Both the position numbers and the translations under genes were made by a program. A stretch of 64,000 nt of DNA from Rhizobium deserti (GTDB lineage: Bacteria > Pseudomonadota > Alphaproteobacteria > Rhizobiales > Rhizobiaceae). The notes beneath the pieces are model-generated. The model had not been told where the DNA came from. It saw nothing but the letters and a program-made list of their open reading frames with translations, and ran no database searches. The stretch spans positions 186,001 through 250,000 of the forward strand of contig NZ_SMTL01000002.1 of the NCBI RefSeq assembly GCF_004358025.1, given 5' to 3'. Of the stretch, positions 38,506 to 46,208 are shown one piece after another. The first letter of the stretch is position 1. Each line of letters opens with the position of its first letter.

Positions 38506-40080
38506 TCAGGTGAAGGCGTCGGGCATGGACTCCTTGCGGTCCTTGATGAAGGCAAGCAGGGCTTCGTCAATCGCCGGATCAAGTGCCGGCGCTTCGTAGG
38601 AATCCAGCCATGAACGGCAAAGCGCATTGGCCCGCTGCTCGATGCGCTTCTCACCCTCGATCTCCCATTGTTCGAAAGAATTGTTGTCGGCCAGTGCAGA
38701 ACGATAGAAAGCCGTCTGGAAATGCGCTTGGGTATGGGCGCAGCCGAGATAATGGCTGCCGGGGCCGACCTCACGCATGGCGTCGAGCGCCTGGCCTTCC
38801 GAAGACAGGTCCACCCCTTGGGCCATTTTCTGCATCATGCCGAGCTGATCCTGGTCGATCATGAACTTCTCGTAGGAGGAAACGAGCCCGCCTTCGAGCC
38901 AGCCTGCGGCGTGGATAACAAAGTTCGTGCCGGCCAGTAGCGTCATGTTGAGCGTATTGGCCGATTCATGCGCCGCCTGCGCGTCTGGAACCTTGGAGCC
39001 GCAAAGCGTGCCGCCGGTGCGGAACGGCAGGCCAAGCCGCCGGGCAAGCTGCGCTGCGCCGAAGGAAACAAGCGATGGCTCAGGCGTACCGAAGGTCGGT
39101 GCTCCCGACTGCATGGAGATCGACGCCGCGAACGTGCCAAACAGCACCGGCGAACCCTTGCGGATCAACTGAGTCAGGGATGCCCCGGCCAACACCTCAG
39201 CGAGAATCTGCGTCAGGGTGCCGGCGACTGTCACCGGGCTCATGGCGCCAGACAGGATGAAGGGCGATACGACAGACGCCTGGTTATGGCGGGCGTAAAC
39301 CTTCAGTGCGCCGAGCATGGTTCCGTCGAAGACCATGGGGGAATTGGCGTTGATGAGGTTGAGCGTCACGCAGTTGTTTTCGACGAAATCGTCGCCGAAG
39401 AGGATCTTCGCCATGGCGACCGTGTCTTCGGCGCGTTCGGGTGCCGTGACCGAACCCATGAATGGCTTGTCGGAATATTTCATATGGCTGTAGACCATAT
39501 CGAGATGCCGTTTGTTGACCGGAACATCCACCGGCTCGCAAACCGTACCGCCGGACGAGTGCATGGACGGCGCCATATAGGAGAGCTTCACGAAATTGCG
39601 GAAATCCTCGATCGTCGCATAACGCCGGACGCCGTCCAGGTCGCGCACAAAGGGCGGGCCGTAGACAGGCGCGAAAACGGTGGCCTTGCCGCCGATCTGG
39701 ACGCTGCGCTCCGGGTTGCGGGCGTGCCATGTAAATTCTGTCGGCGCCGTCTTCAGAAGTTCGCGGCAAAGGCCCTTGGGAAAGTGGACCCTCTCGCCCT
39801 TGATGTTGGCCCCGGCTTCACGCCAAAGCGCAAGCGCCTCCGCATCGTCGCGGAACTCGATGCCGATTTCTTCGAGCACCGTATCGGCATTGCGCTCGAT
39901 GAGCTGCAGCCCTTCCTCGTCCAGCACTTCATAAACGCCGATCTTGCGGGTGATATAGGGAAGCGATGGGCCAGGACCTCCGCCGGTGCGTGCCGCACGT
40001 CTCCCGGCTGCCCCGCGTTCACCGCGGCCCCGCCGCCCCGAGGATGCCGCCTGCTCCGTCTGCTCAGTGATCTCGTCCAT
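38506..40080 (-). CDS. MttB-family (trimethylamine/glycine betaine) corrinoid methyltransferase
   Basis: Methyltransferase of 524 aa from the MttB superfamily, which moves a methyl group from a quaternary or tertiary amine to the cobalt of a partner corrinoid protein. Conserved stretches include SLPYITRKIGVYEVLDEEGL, VFAPVYGPPFVRDLDG and EPVDVPVNKRHLDMVY. There is no in-frame amber codon, so it is a non-pyrrolysine member like MtgB (glycine betaine), not classical trimethylamine MttB. The first 37 residues are an Arg/Gly-rich extension (GRRGRGERGAAGRRAARTGGG). It diverges from the corrinoid protein gene and is followed by a 4Fe-4S gene. Substrate is probably glycine betaine, given the importer and bmt; carnitine or proline betaine remain possible. 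Confidence 0.88.
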   Translation of the reverse strand: MDEITEQTEQAASSGRRGRGERGAAGRRAARTGGGPGPSLPYITRKIGVYEVLDEEGLQLIERNADTVLEEIGIEFRDDAEALALWREAGANIKGERVHFPKGLCRELLKTAPTEFTWHARNPERSVQIGGKATVFAPVYGPPFVRDLDGVRRYATIEDFRNFVKLSYMAPSMHSSGGTVCEPVDVPVNKRHLDMVYSHMKYSDKPFMGSVTAPERAEDTVAMAKILFGDDFVENNCVTLNLINANSPMVFDGTMLGALKVYARHNQASVVSPFILSGAMSPVTVAGTLTQILAEVLAGASLTQLIRKGSPVLFGTFAASISMQSGAPTFGTPEPSLVSFGAAQLARRLGLPFRTGGTLCGSKVPDAQAAHESANTLNMTLLAGTNFVIHAAGWLEGGLVSSYEKFMIDQDQLGMMQKMAQGVDLSSEGQALDAMREVGPGSHYLGCAHTQAHFQTAFYRSALADNNSFEQWEIEGEKRIEQRANALCRSWLDSYEAPALDPAIDEALLAFIKDRKESMPDAFT

Positions 40081-40157
40081 GGATTTTCCTCACCTTGTGC
40101 CGCTTAAACCGCGCCATCCCTTGATGCGCCATGCTAGGCGCTTGTTCAAGCACGGCT

Positions 40158-40195
40158 CTGCCAGTCTGCGGCACACGAGCTGCCATTCTGCGGCA
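40158..40195. promoter_or_regulatory. Direct repeat with 22-bp period in the divergent mttB/corrinoid promoter
   Basis: CTGCCAGTCTGCGGCA (40158-40173) and CTGCCATTCTGCGGCA (40180-40195) agree at 15 of 16 bases, on the same face of the helix. Further GCGGCA or TGCCGC cores occur at 40274-40279 and 40098-40103. Tandem half-sites two helical turns apart suit an AraC-family activator; the GlxA-like regulator at 47.8 kb is the obvious candidate. Confidence 0.6.
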
Positions 40196-40350
40196 AGAAC
40201 CCGACGATGGGACGTTCATCTGGCGACGCGGCGTCGCGTTTCCGACGCGCGACTGTCGCAGACAAAAGAAATTGCGGCAGGTTTTGCGGCTAGATATGGT
40301 GTGGTGACGCATGCCGATTTGCCGACTCAGCCCATAACCGGAGGACTTCC

Positions 40351-41052
40351 ATGGCCGACGACGAAATCATTCTGGCGGAGCTTTCGGACGAGGAGCTTGT
40401 GCAGCAGATGCACGACGACCTCTATGACGGGATGAAGGAGGAGATCGAGGAAGCGACGCATATCCTGCTCGATCGCGGCTGGACGCCCTACGACGTTCTG
40501 ACCCAGGCACTGGTCGAGGGCATGCGGATTGTCGGGATCGACTTCCGCGACGGCATCCTCTTCGTGCCTGAAGTGCTTCTGTCGGCAAATGCAATGAAGG
40601 CTGGCATGAACATCCTCAGACCGCTTCTGATCGAAACCGGCGCGCCGAAACTCGGCAAGATGGTGATCGGCACGGTGAAGGGCGATATCCACGATATCGG
40701 CAAGAACCTTGTCGGCATGATGATGGAAGGTGCTGGCTTCGACGTTGTCGATCTCGGCATCAACAATCCGGTCGAGAACTACCTGGAAGCGATCGAGCGG
40801 GAACAGCCGGACATTCTCGGCATGTCGGCTCTTCTGACGACGACCATGCCTTATATGAAGGTTGTTATCGATACGCTGAAGGAAAAGGGTATGCGCGACG
40901 ATTACATCGTGCTGGTCGGTGGCGCGCCGCTCAACGAGGAATTCGGCAAGGCCGTTGGCGCGGATGCCTATTGCCGTGACGCGGCGGTCGCCGTCGAGAC
41001 AGCCAAGGAATATATCCGTCGCAAGCACAACAGCCTTGCCGCCGGCAGCTGA
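40351..41052 (+). CDS. Corrinoid (B12-binding) methyl-carrier protein
   Basis: Corrinoid protein of 233 aa. Residues 1-90 are the helical cap (B12-binding 2) domain and 100-225 the cobalamin Rossmann domain, with the axial-ligand signature DIHDIG (D112 to G117, histidine H114) and later GMSALLTTTM and VGGAPLNEEFG. It carries the methyl group between the MttB-family enzyme and the methyl-THF:corrinoid methyltransferase. The ATG has CGGAGG upstream. It is divergent from mttB across 270 bp and heads the plus-strand unit. Confidence 0.92.
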   Translation: MADDEIILAELSDEELVQQMHDDLYDGMKEEIEEATHILLDRGWTPYDVLTQALVEGMRIVGIDFRDGILFVPEVLLSANAMKAGMNILRPLLIETGAPKLGKMVIGTVKGDIHDIGKNLVGMMMEGAGFDVVDLGINNPVENYLEAIEREQPDILGMSALLTTTMPYMKVVIDTLKEKGMRDDYIVLVGGAPLNEEFGKAVGADAYCRDAAVAVETAKEYIRRKHNSLAAGS

Positions 41053-41078
41053 TCAGCCACCGGCGGCGAAACTGGATA

Positions 41079-41240
41079 TTACCGCTTGGCGGCCTTGTTG
41101 ACCGTACGGCCAGCAGACTGGGTCGCGTCGACGGTATTTGCCGTGTCCTTGCCCATACCGCGGATCGTGTTGCCGCAGGAAGAAAGAGAAACCATCGTCG
41201 CGAAAAGTGCGGCGATAACCGTGACTGTCTTGGCCGTCAT
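41079..41240 (-). CDS. Entericidin A/B-like small lipoprotein
   Basis: Lipoprotein of 53 aa. Signal sequence with lipobox LSSC (cysteine near residue 22), then CGNTIRGMGKDTANTVDA, the typical entericidin wording, and a basic tail. Entericidins are outer-membrane-associated small lipoproteins with stress roles. It is on the opposite strand between the corrinoid protein and DUF1638 genes and appears unrelated to the pathway. A start at 41351 would give 90 aa but would run through the DUF1638 start. Confidence 0.8.
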   Translation of the reverse strand: MTAKTVTVIAALFATMVSLSSCGNTIRGMGKDTANTVDATQSAGRTVNKAAKR

Positions 41241-41254
41241 GATAATATACTCCG

Positions 41255-41896
41255 ATGGATGTGGATCAAAAATTGTCGGAAAGTGATTTTCCGCCGGAGG
41301 AACGTTCAACTCGCGAAAAAGTTCACGTGATTGCGTGCGGAGCGATTGCACGCGAGATTTTGGCGGTTTGCCGCCAGCAGGGGCTCACCCATATCGACCT
41401 CAACTGCCTGCCGGCGATCTGGCACGCCTATCCCCAGAAGATCGTTCCGGGATTGGAAAGAGCCGTCGAGGAAGCCCGACAGGCAGGTTTCGAGAAAATC
41501 TTTTTCGCTTATGCCGATTGCGGCACCGGCGGTGATATCGACCGGCTTTGCGAGCGGGAAGGCATCGCCCGCATCGAGGGGCCCCACTGCTATTCCTTTT
41601 TCGCCGGCAATGAAGCGTTCGCAGAGAAATCCGACGAAGATCTCTTCTCCTTCTTCCTCACCGACTTCCTGGCCCGCCAGTTCGAAGCCTTCGTAATCGA
41701 GCCGCTGGGGCTCGACCGGCATCCGGAGCTCAAGGAGATCTACTTCGCCAACTACCGCAAGCTCGTTTACCTCAGTCAGGACGAGGATAAGAGCCTGCAG
41801 GAAAAGGCCCGCGCCGCGGCCGATTTCCTCGGCCTCGACTATGAATACCGGCTCACCGGATATGGCGATCTGTCACACGCCCTGCAGTCGGCTTAA
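41255..41896 (+). CDS. DUF1638 domain-containing protein
   Basis: Protein of 213 aa in the DUF1638 family. Visible features are HVIACGAIAREILAV (residues 24-38), LNCLPAIWHAYPQKIVPGLE and FFAYADCGTGGDIDRLCEREG, with conserved cysteines in the first, second and third segments and a GPHCYSFFAG motif. The cysteines may bind metal or a cluster. I recall DUF1638 genes recurring beside MttB-type methyltransferases in methanogens and bacteria, but no function is established. It lies between the corrinoid protein and the formyltransferase-like gene on the same strand. Confidence 0.85.
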   Translation: MDVDQKLSESDFPPEERSTREKVHVIACGAIAREILAVCRQQGLTHIDLNCLPAIWHAYPQKIVPGLERAVEEARQAGFEKIFFAYADCGTGGDIDRLCEREGIARIEGPHCYSFFAGNEAFAEKSDEDLFSFFLTDFLARQFEAFVIEPLGLDRHPELKEIYFANYRKLVYLSQDEDKSLQEKARAAADFLGLDYEYRLTGYGDLSHALQSA

Positions 41897-41960
41897 CCGT
41901 TTCTTGCAGCTTTGCGGTGGAGGATGCCGCTCGCATTGAGCGGGGTTGGCCGGAGATAAG

Positions 41961-42737
41961 ATGCAGCAGAGATCTTCTTCACCTATCGTCGTGATGACCG
42001 CCGGCGGCGCCAATCCGCAGATGATGGTCAACGTGCTGGCCCGGCATTTTCCCGATCTGCATGTGATCGAGGAACAGCCGGAATCGAAGTCGGCTCTGTT
42101 TAAGCGCAGGGCCCGGCGCTTCGGCTGGGTCACCGCACTGGGGCAGTTGGGGACAATGGTCGCCTCGCGCCTCGGCAAGAACGTCGCCGCCCGGCGCTCG
42201 GCGGAAATCCTCCGGGAATACGGCCTGTCCGCCGAGAGAGACCCGGAGCTGCCGGTCACGCCCGTCGCATCGCTCAATCATCCCGATTGTCACGCGGCGG
42301 TGACACGGCTTCAACCGGCAGCCGTCTTTACCATTTCCTGCCGGATCCTTTCCCCTGCAACGCTTGCCGCCATCCCCTGCCCCGTCATCAACTTCCATGC
42401 GGGCATCAATCCCATGTATCGCGGCCAAATGGGTGCCTACTGGGCGCGCGTCGAGCGTGACGACGAAAATTTCGGCGCCACAATCCATCTGGTCGATGCC
42501 GGCGTGGACACTGGCGGCACGCTCTACGAACAACGCATAAGGCCTTCGCGAAGCGACAGCCTCGCCACCTATCCGCTGCTCCTCACCGCCGCCTCGACTG
42601 ACATGGCCGTGCGGGCGCTTCGGGATGCCGTCGACGGAACGCTGAAACCCTTCGCGCCTTCGGGGAAATCGGTGCTGCGCTTCCCGCCGCCCCTCTGGAC
42701 GTGGCTTTATCACGGCCTTACCAAGGGCATCTGGTAG
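41961..42737 (+). CDS. Formyltransferase-family protein
   Basis: Protein of 258 aa. The formyl-transferase core is seen in NFHAGINPMYRGQMGAYWA (the methionyl-tRNA formyltransferase/GART-type loop, with conserved His) and GATIHLVDAGVDTGG, which contains the expected Asp. It lacks a C-terminal tRNA-binding domain, so it is probably not a true Fmt. In this setting it may act on 10-formyl-THF, linking methyl-derived one-carbon units to formate or a formylated product; this is inference. The ATG at 41961 has CGGAG five bases upstream. It is within the corrinoid gene cluster. Confidence 0.72.
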   Translation: MQQRSSSPIVVMTAGGANPQMMVNVLARHFPDLHVIEEQPESKSALFKRRARRFGWVTALGQLGTMVASRLGKNVAARRSAEILREYGLSAERDPELPVTPVASLNHPDCHAAVTRLQPAAVFTISCRILSPATLAAIPCPVINFHAGINPMYRGQMGAYWARVERDDENFGATIHLVDAGVDTGGTLYEQRIRPSRSDSLATYPLLLTAASTDMAVRALRDAVDGTLKPFAPSGKSVLRFPPPLWTWLYHGLTKGIW

Positions 42738-42826
42738 CCGCGTCGCTTTTCGCTGCATGCGACGTCGTGGCAAGCGCAGTCCCTACCCTCGGGGACGTGC
42801 ATGCTGGCTGACAACCGGAGGAGTTC

Positions 42827-43129
42827 ATGGCTGACCGCATCGTCGTTTATTGGCGGGATATTCCCGCGCAGGTGATCATCAGAAAAGGCCGCCAAACCGC
42901 CAAGCGAGAGCTTTCGCTGCGATTCACCGAAGCGATCGACATGTGCGCCATGCGAACCGGCGCGGCAGAAACTGACGACTACCTGGCCGAATGGCGAAAG
43001 GCCGAACCGCTTTCTGTCAGCGACGACCTCGAAGCAGAAGCCGATAAGGCGGCGGCCGAGCTGGAAGCGGCTTATGACAAGGAACGGCTCGTGGCGCTGG
43101 TGAAGGCCGGCGGACGCGAAGCAGCCTGA
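42827..43129 (+). CDS. PF13769 'virulence factor' family small protein
   Basis: Protein of 100 aa. It starts ADRIVVYWRDIPAQVIIRKGRQTAKRELSLRFTEAIDMCAMRTG and reads like the PF13769 (Virulence_fact) family, whose name reflects an old annotation rather than a proven role. The C-terminal half is acidic and helical. A strong GGAGGAG site precedes the ATG. It sits between the formyltransferase-like and methyl-THF methyltransferase genes, and I expect it to be a small accessory subunit of the methyl-transfer route. Confidence 0.78.
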   Translation: MADRIVVYWRDIPAQVIIRKGRQTAKRELSLRFTEAIDMCAMRTGAAETDDYLAEWRKAEPLSVSDDLEAEADKAAAELEAAYDKERLVALVKAGGREAA

Positions 43130-43180
43130 AGCGCGCTTTCTCAATCATTTGGCCCGATCAAGCGGCGCCCGGAGGACACC

Positions 43181-44143
43181 ATGACCCGCACCATCGTCGC
43201 ATCCGCAACCCGAGAAGTCGTCATCGGTTTCGACCAGCCCTTCTGCGTGATCGGCGAGCGGATCAACCCGACCGGCCGCAAGAAGCTCGCGGCAGAAATG
43301 ATCGAGGGCAATTTCGACACGGTGATCAAGGACGCTCTGGAACAGGTCGCAGCCGGTGCCACTATGCTGGACGTCAATGCCGGAGTAACCTCAGTCAATC
43401 CGAACGAGACCGAACCTGCCCTGCTCGTCCAGACGCTGGAGATCGTCCAGGGTCTCGTCGACGTGCCCTTGTCGATCGACAGTTCGGTGACCGCGGCGAT
43501 CGAGGCGGCGTTGAAGGTGGCCAAGGGCCGGCCGCTGGTGAACTCGGTCACCGGCGAGGAGGATAAGCTCGAAGCCATCCTGCCGCTCTGCAAGAAATAC
43601 GATGTGCCCGTCGTTGCCATCTCCAATGACGAGACGGGGATTTCCATGGATCCGGACGTGCGCTTTGCCGTCGCCAAGAAAATCGTCGAGCGCGCCATGG
43701 ACCACGGCATCAAGCCGGAAGACATTGTCGTCGACCCGCTGGTCATGCCGATCGGCGCACTGGGCGATGCAGGGCGCCAGGTCTTTGCGCTGCTCTACCG
43801 CCTGCGCAACGAACTGAAGGTCAACACGACCTGCGGGCTGTCCAACATCTCCTTCGGCCTGCCGCACCGCCACGGCATCAATGCCGGGTTCATCCCCATG
43901 GTGATCGGCGCCGGCATGACCTCGGCCATCATGAACCCGTGCCGGCCGCAGGAAATGGAAGCGGTGCGGGCCGCCAATGTGCTCAACGGCACGGATGCCA
44001 ATTGCGGCAACTGGATCATGACCTACCGCGATTACAAGCCGGCAGAAGGCGGCCCGGCTGCGACTTCCGCCGCTCCTCTAGCCGCAGGCGGCCGCCGCGG
44101 CGGCCGCGCCGCTCGGGCCGGAGCCGGGGCAGCGACGGAGTAG
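43181..44143 (+). CDS. Methyltetrahydrofolate:corrinoid methyltransferase (AcsE/MtgA-like)
   Basis: Pterin-binding TIM-barrel enzyme of 320 aa. Signature segments are GERINPTG (25-32), LDVNAGV (63-69) and PLSIDSS (96-102), with NTTCGLSNISFGLPHR later. It exchanges a methyl group between the corrinoid protein and tetrahydrofolate; here the expected direction is corrinoid to THF, feeding one-carbon metabolism. The last 25 residues are an Ala/Gly/Arg-rich tail (GGRRGGRAARAGAGAATE). It is separated by only 10 bp from the ASKHA activator gene. Confidence 0.9.
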   Translation: MTRTIVASATREVVIGFDQPFCVIGERINPTGRKKLAAEMIEGNFDTVIKDALEQVAAGATMLDVNAGVTSVNPNETEPALLVQTLEIVQGLVDVPLSIDSSVTAAIEAALKVAKGRPLVNSVTGEEDKLEAILPLCKKYDVPVVAISNDETGISMDPDVRFAVAKKIVERAMDHGIKPEDIVVDPLVMPIGALGDAGRQVFALLYRLRNELKVNTTCGLSNISFGLPHRHGINAGFIPMVIGAGMTSAIMNPCRPQEMEAVRAANVLNGTDANCGNWIMTYRDYKPAEGGPAATSAAPLAAGGRRGGRAARAGAGAATE

Positions 44144-44153
44144 GCAGTACACC

Positions 44154-46190
44154 ATGGCGGACATTTCCGACAGAGATCCCCTCGTCCTGTTCATGCCATC
44201 CGGCAAGCGTGGCCGGTTTCCGGTGGGCACACCCGTTCTCGATGCGGCGCGCCAGCTTGGCGTTTACGTGGAAAGCGTCTGCGGCGGGAGAGCCACCTGC
44301 GGGCGGTGCCAGGTCTCGGTGCAGGAAGGTAATTTCGCCAAGCACGGCATTACCTCCTCCAATAACCACCTGTCGCCGGTCGGCCCGAAGGAAGAGCGCT
44401 ACGACCGCGTCCGCGGACTGGCCGAAGGACGGCGCCTCTCCTGTTCGGTGCAGATTCTCGGCGACCTCGTCATCGACGTGCCGCAGGACACGGTGATCAA
44501 TGCGCAGGTCGTGCGCAAGGCGGTCGACGAGCGGGTCTTCGAGCGCAATCCGGCGGTGCGCATGTGTTATGTCGAGGTCGAAGAGCCGGACATGGAAAAG
44601 CCGCTCGGCGATCTCGACCGGCTCAAGGCGGCACTCGCCGCCGACTGGCATTTCGAAAACGTGGAAGTGGACTTCCACCTGATCCCGAAAGTGCAGTCGA
44701 TCCTGCGCAAGGGCGAATGGAAGGTGACAGCGGCCATCCACAAGGACGCAGATGGAGACCGCCCTCGCCTCATCGCCCTTTATCCGGGTCTGAAGAACGA
44801 GGCTTATGGAATTGCCTGCGATATCGGCTCGACGACGATTGCCATGCATTTGTCGTCGCTGCTGTCGGGCCGCACGATCGCGTCCGCCGGCACATCCAAC
44901 CCGCAGATCCGCTTCGGCGAGGATCTGATGAGCCGGGTTTCCTATGTGATGATGAACCCGGATGGTCGCGAAGCCATGACCATCGCTGTCCGCGAGGCGT
45001 TGAATACGCTGATCGACCGGGTCTGCGCCGATGGCGAAATTTCCCGCTCCGACATTCTCGACAGCGTTTTTGTCGGCAATCCGATCATGCACCACCTCTT
45101 CCTTGGCATCGATCCGACCGAGCTTGGCGGCGCGCCATTTGCACTGGCGGTTTCCGAGGCTGTGCAGGTCAGATCGTCCGACATCGGCCTGCCGATGAAC
45201 GAAGGCACCCGTACCTATATTCTGCCCTGCATTGCAGGCCATGTCGGCGCCGATGCCGCTGCGGCGACGCTGTCCGAGGGGCCACATCGACAGGACGAAA
45301 TGATGCTGATGGTGGATATCGGCACCAACGCGGAAATCGTGCTCGGCAATGCCGCCCGAGTCGTCGCCGCCTCTTCGCCGACCGGCCCGGCATTCGAGGG
45401 CGCCGAGATTTCCTCCGGCCAACGCGCGGCGCCCGGTGCGATCGAAAGGATCCGAATCGATCCGGTGACACTAGAGCCCCGTTTCCGGGTGATCGGCGTG
45501 GAGCCCTGGTCGGACGAGCCGGGCTTTGCCGAAGCCTCGGCTGCCACCGGCGTCACGGGCATATGCGGCTCCGGCATTATCGAGGTCATTGGCGAAATGT
45601 TTCTCGCCGGCCTGATCTCCGAGGATGGCGTCGTCGACGGGTCGCTCGCCGAGCGATCGCCGCGGGTCTTGGCAGACGGCCGAACCTTCTCCTATCTCGT
45701 GCATGAAGGCTCACCGCGCATTCTGGTGACGCAGAACGACGTGCGCGCCATCCAGCTCGCCAAGGCCGCACTTTATGCCGGCGTCAAGCTGCTGATGGAC
45801 AAGCAGGGTGTCGAACATGTGGACCGCATCGGCCTGGCCGGCGCCTTCGGCACCTTCATCGATCCGAAATACGCGCTCATTCTCGGATTGGTGCCCGATT
45901 GCGATCTCGCCAAGGTGAAGGCGGTCGGAAATGCCGCCGGGACCGGTGCCCGTATGTGCCTGCTGAACCGCGATTATCGGCGCGAGATAGAAGAAACCGT
46001 CAAGAGAATCGACAAGATAGAGACGGCGCTTGAACCAAAATTTCAGGAGCATTTCGTAGCCGCCATGGCCCTGCCGAATAAGGTGGACGGGTTTCCCAAC
46101 CTGGAAGCGGTTGTAAAACTGCCGGAGCGCAAGGCCGGCGCCGACGCAGCAACTGAGGGCGGTCGCAGGCGCCGCCGCACCCGGGACTGA
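44154..46190 (+). CDS. ASKHA-domain corrinoid activation protein with N-terminal 2Fe-2S domain
   Basis: Protein of 678 aa. Residues 1-110 are a 2Fe-2S ferredoxin-like domain with ligands C43, C49, C52 and C97. After a linker, an ASKHA ATPase fold (DUF4445/RACo-like) starts near residue 220 (ACDIGSTTIAMHLSSLLSG), with DIGTNAEIVLG and TGICGSGIIEVIGEMF later. Such proteins use ATP to re-reduce inactive Co(II) corrinoid to Co(I). RamA of methanogens carries 4Fe-4S sites at its C terminus; this one has the 2Fe-2S RACo layout. The C terminus is Arg-rich (GGRRRRRTRD). Last gene of the corrinoid unit. Confidence 0.88.
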   Translation: MADISDRDPLVLFMPSGKRGRFPVGTPVLDAARQLGVYVESVCGGRATCGRCQVSVQEGNFAKHGITSSNNHLSPVGPKEERYDRVRGLAEGRRLSCSVQILGDLVIDVPQDTVINAQVVRKAVDERVFERNPAVRMCYVEVEEPDMEKPLGDLDRLKAALAADWHFENVEVDFHLIPKVQSILRKGEWKVTAAIHKDADGDRPRLIALYPGLKNEAYGIACDIGSTTIAMHLSSLLSGRTIASAGTSNPQIRFGEDLMSRVSYVMMNPDGREAMTIAVREALNTLIDRVCADGEISRSDILDSVFVGNPIMHHLFLGIDPTELGGAPFALAVSEAVQVRSSDIGLPMNEGTRTYILPCIAGHVGADAAAATLSEGPHRQDEMMLMVDIGTNAEIVLGNAARVVAASSPTGPAFEGAEISSGQRAAPGAIERIRIDPVTLEPRFRVIGVEPWSDEPGFAEASAATGVTGICGSGIIEVIGEMFLAGLISEDGVVDGSLAERSPRVLADGRTFSYLVHEGSPRILVTQNDVRAIQLAKAALYAGVKLLMDKQGVEHVDRIGLAGAFGTFIDPKYALILGLVPDCDLAKVKAVGNAAGTGARMCLLNRDYRREIEETVKRIDKIETALEPKFQEHFVAAMALPNKVDGFPNLEAVVKLPERKAGADAATEGGRRRRRTRD

Positions 46191-46208
46191 ACTGATTGCA
46201 GCCTGAGG

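Noticed and set aside
38506-40080. Pyrrolysine-type MttB
   Set aside because: The frame has no internal TAG and ends in TGA; no pyl genes are seen, so it is treated as a non-pyrrolysine member.
38968-40107. 379-codon frame opposite the MttB-family gene
   Set aside because: Antisense shadow of a well-supported methyltransferase.
44016-45422. 468-codon frame opposite the ASKHA activator
   Set aside because: Fully within the antisense of a gene with strong 2Fe-2S and ASKHA motifs; Arg/His/Asp-rich without domains.
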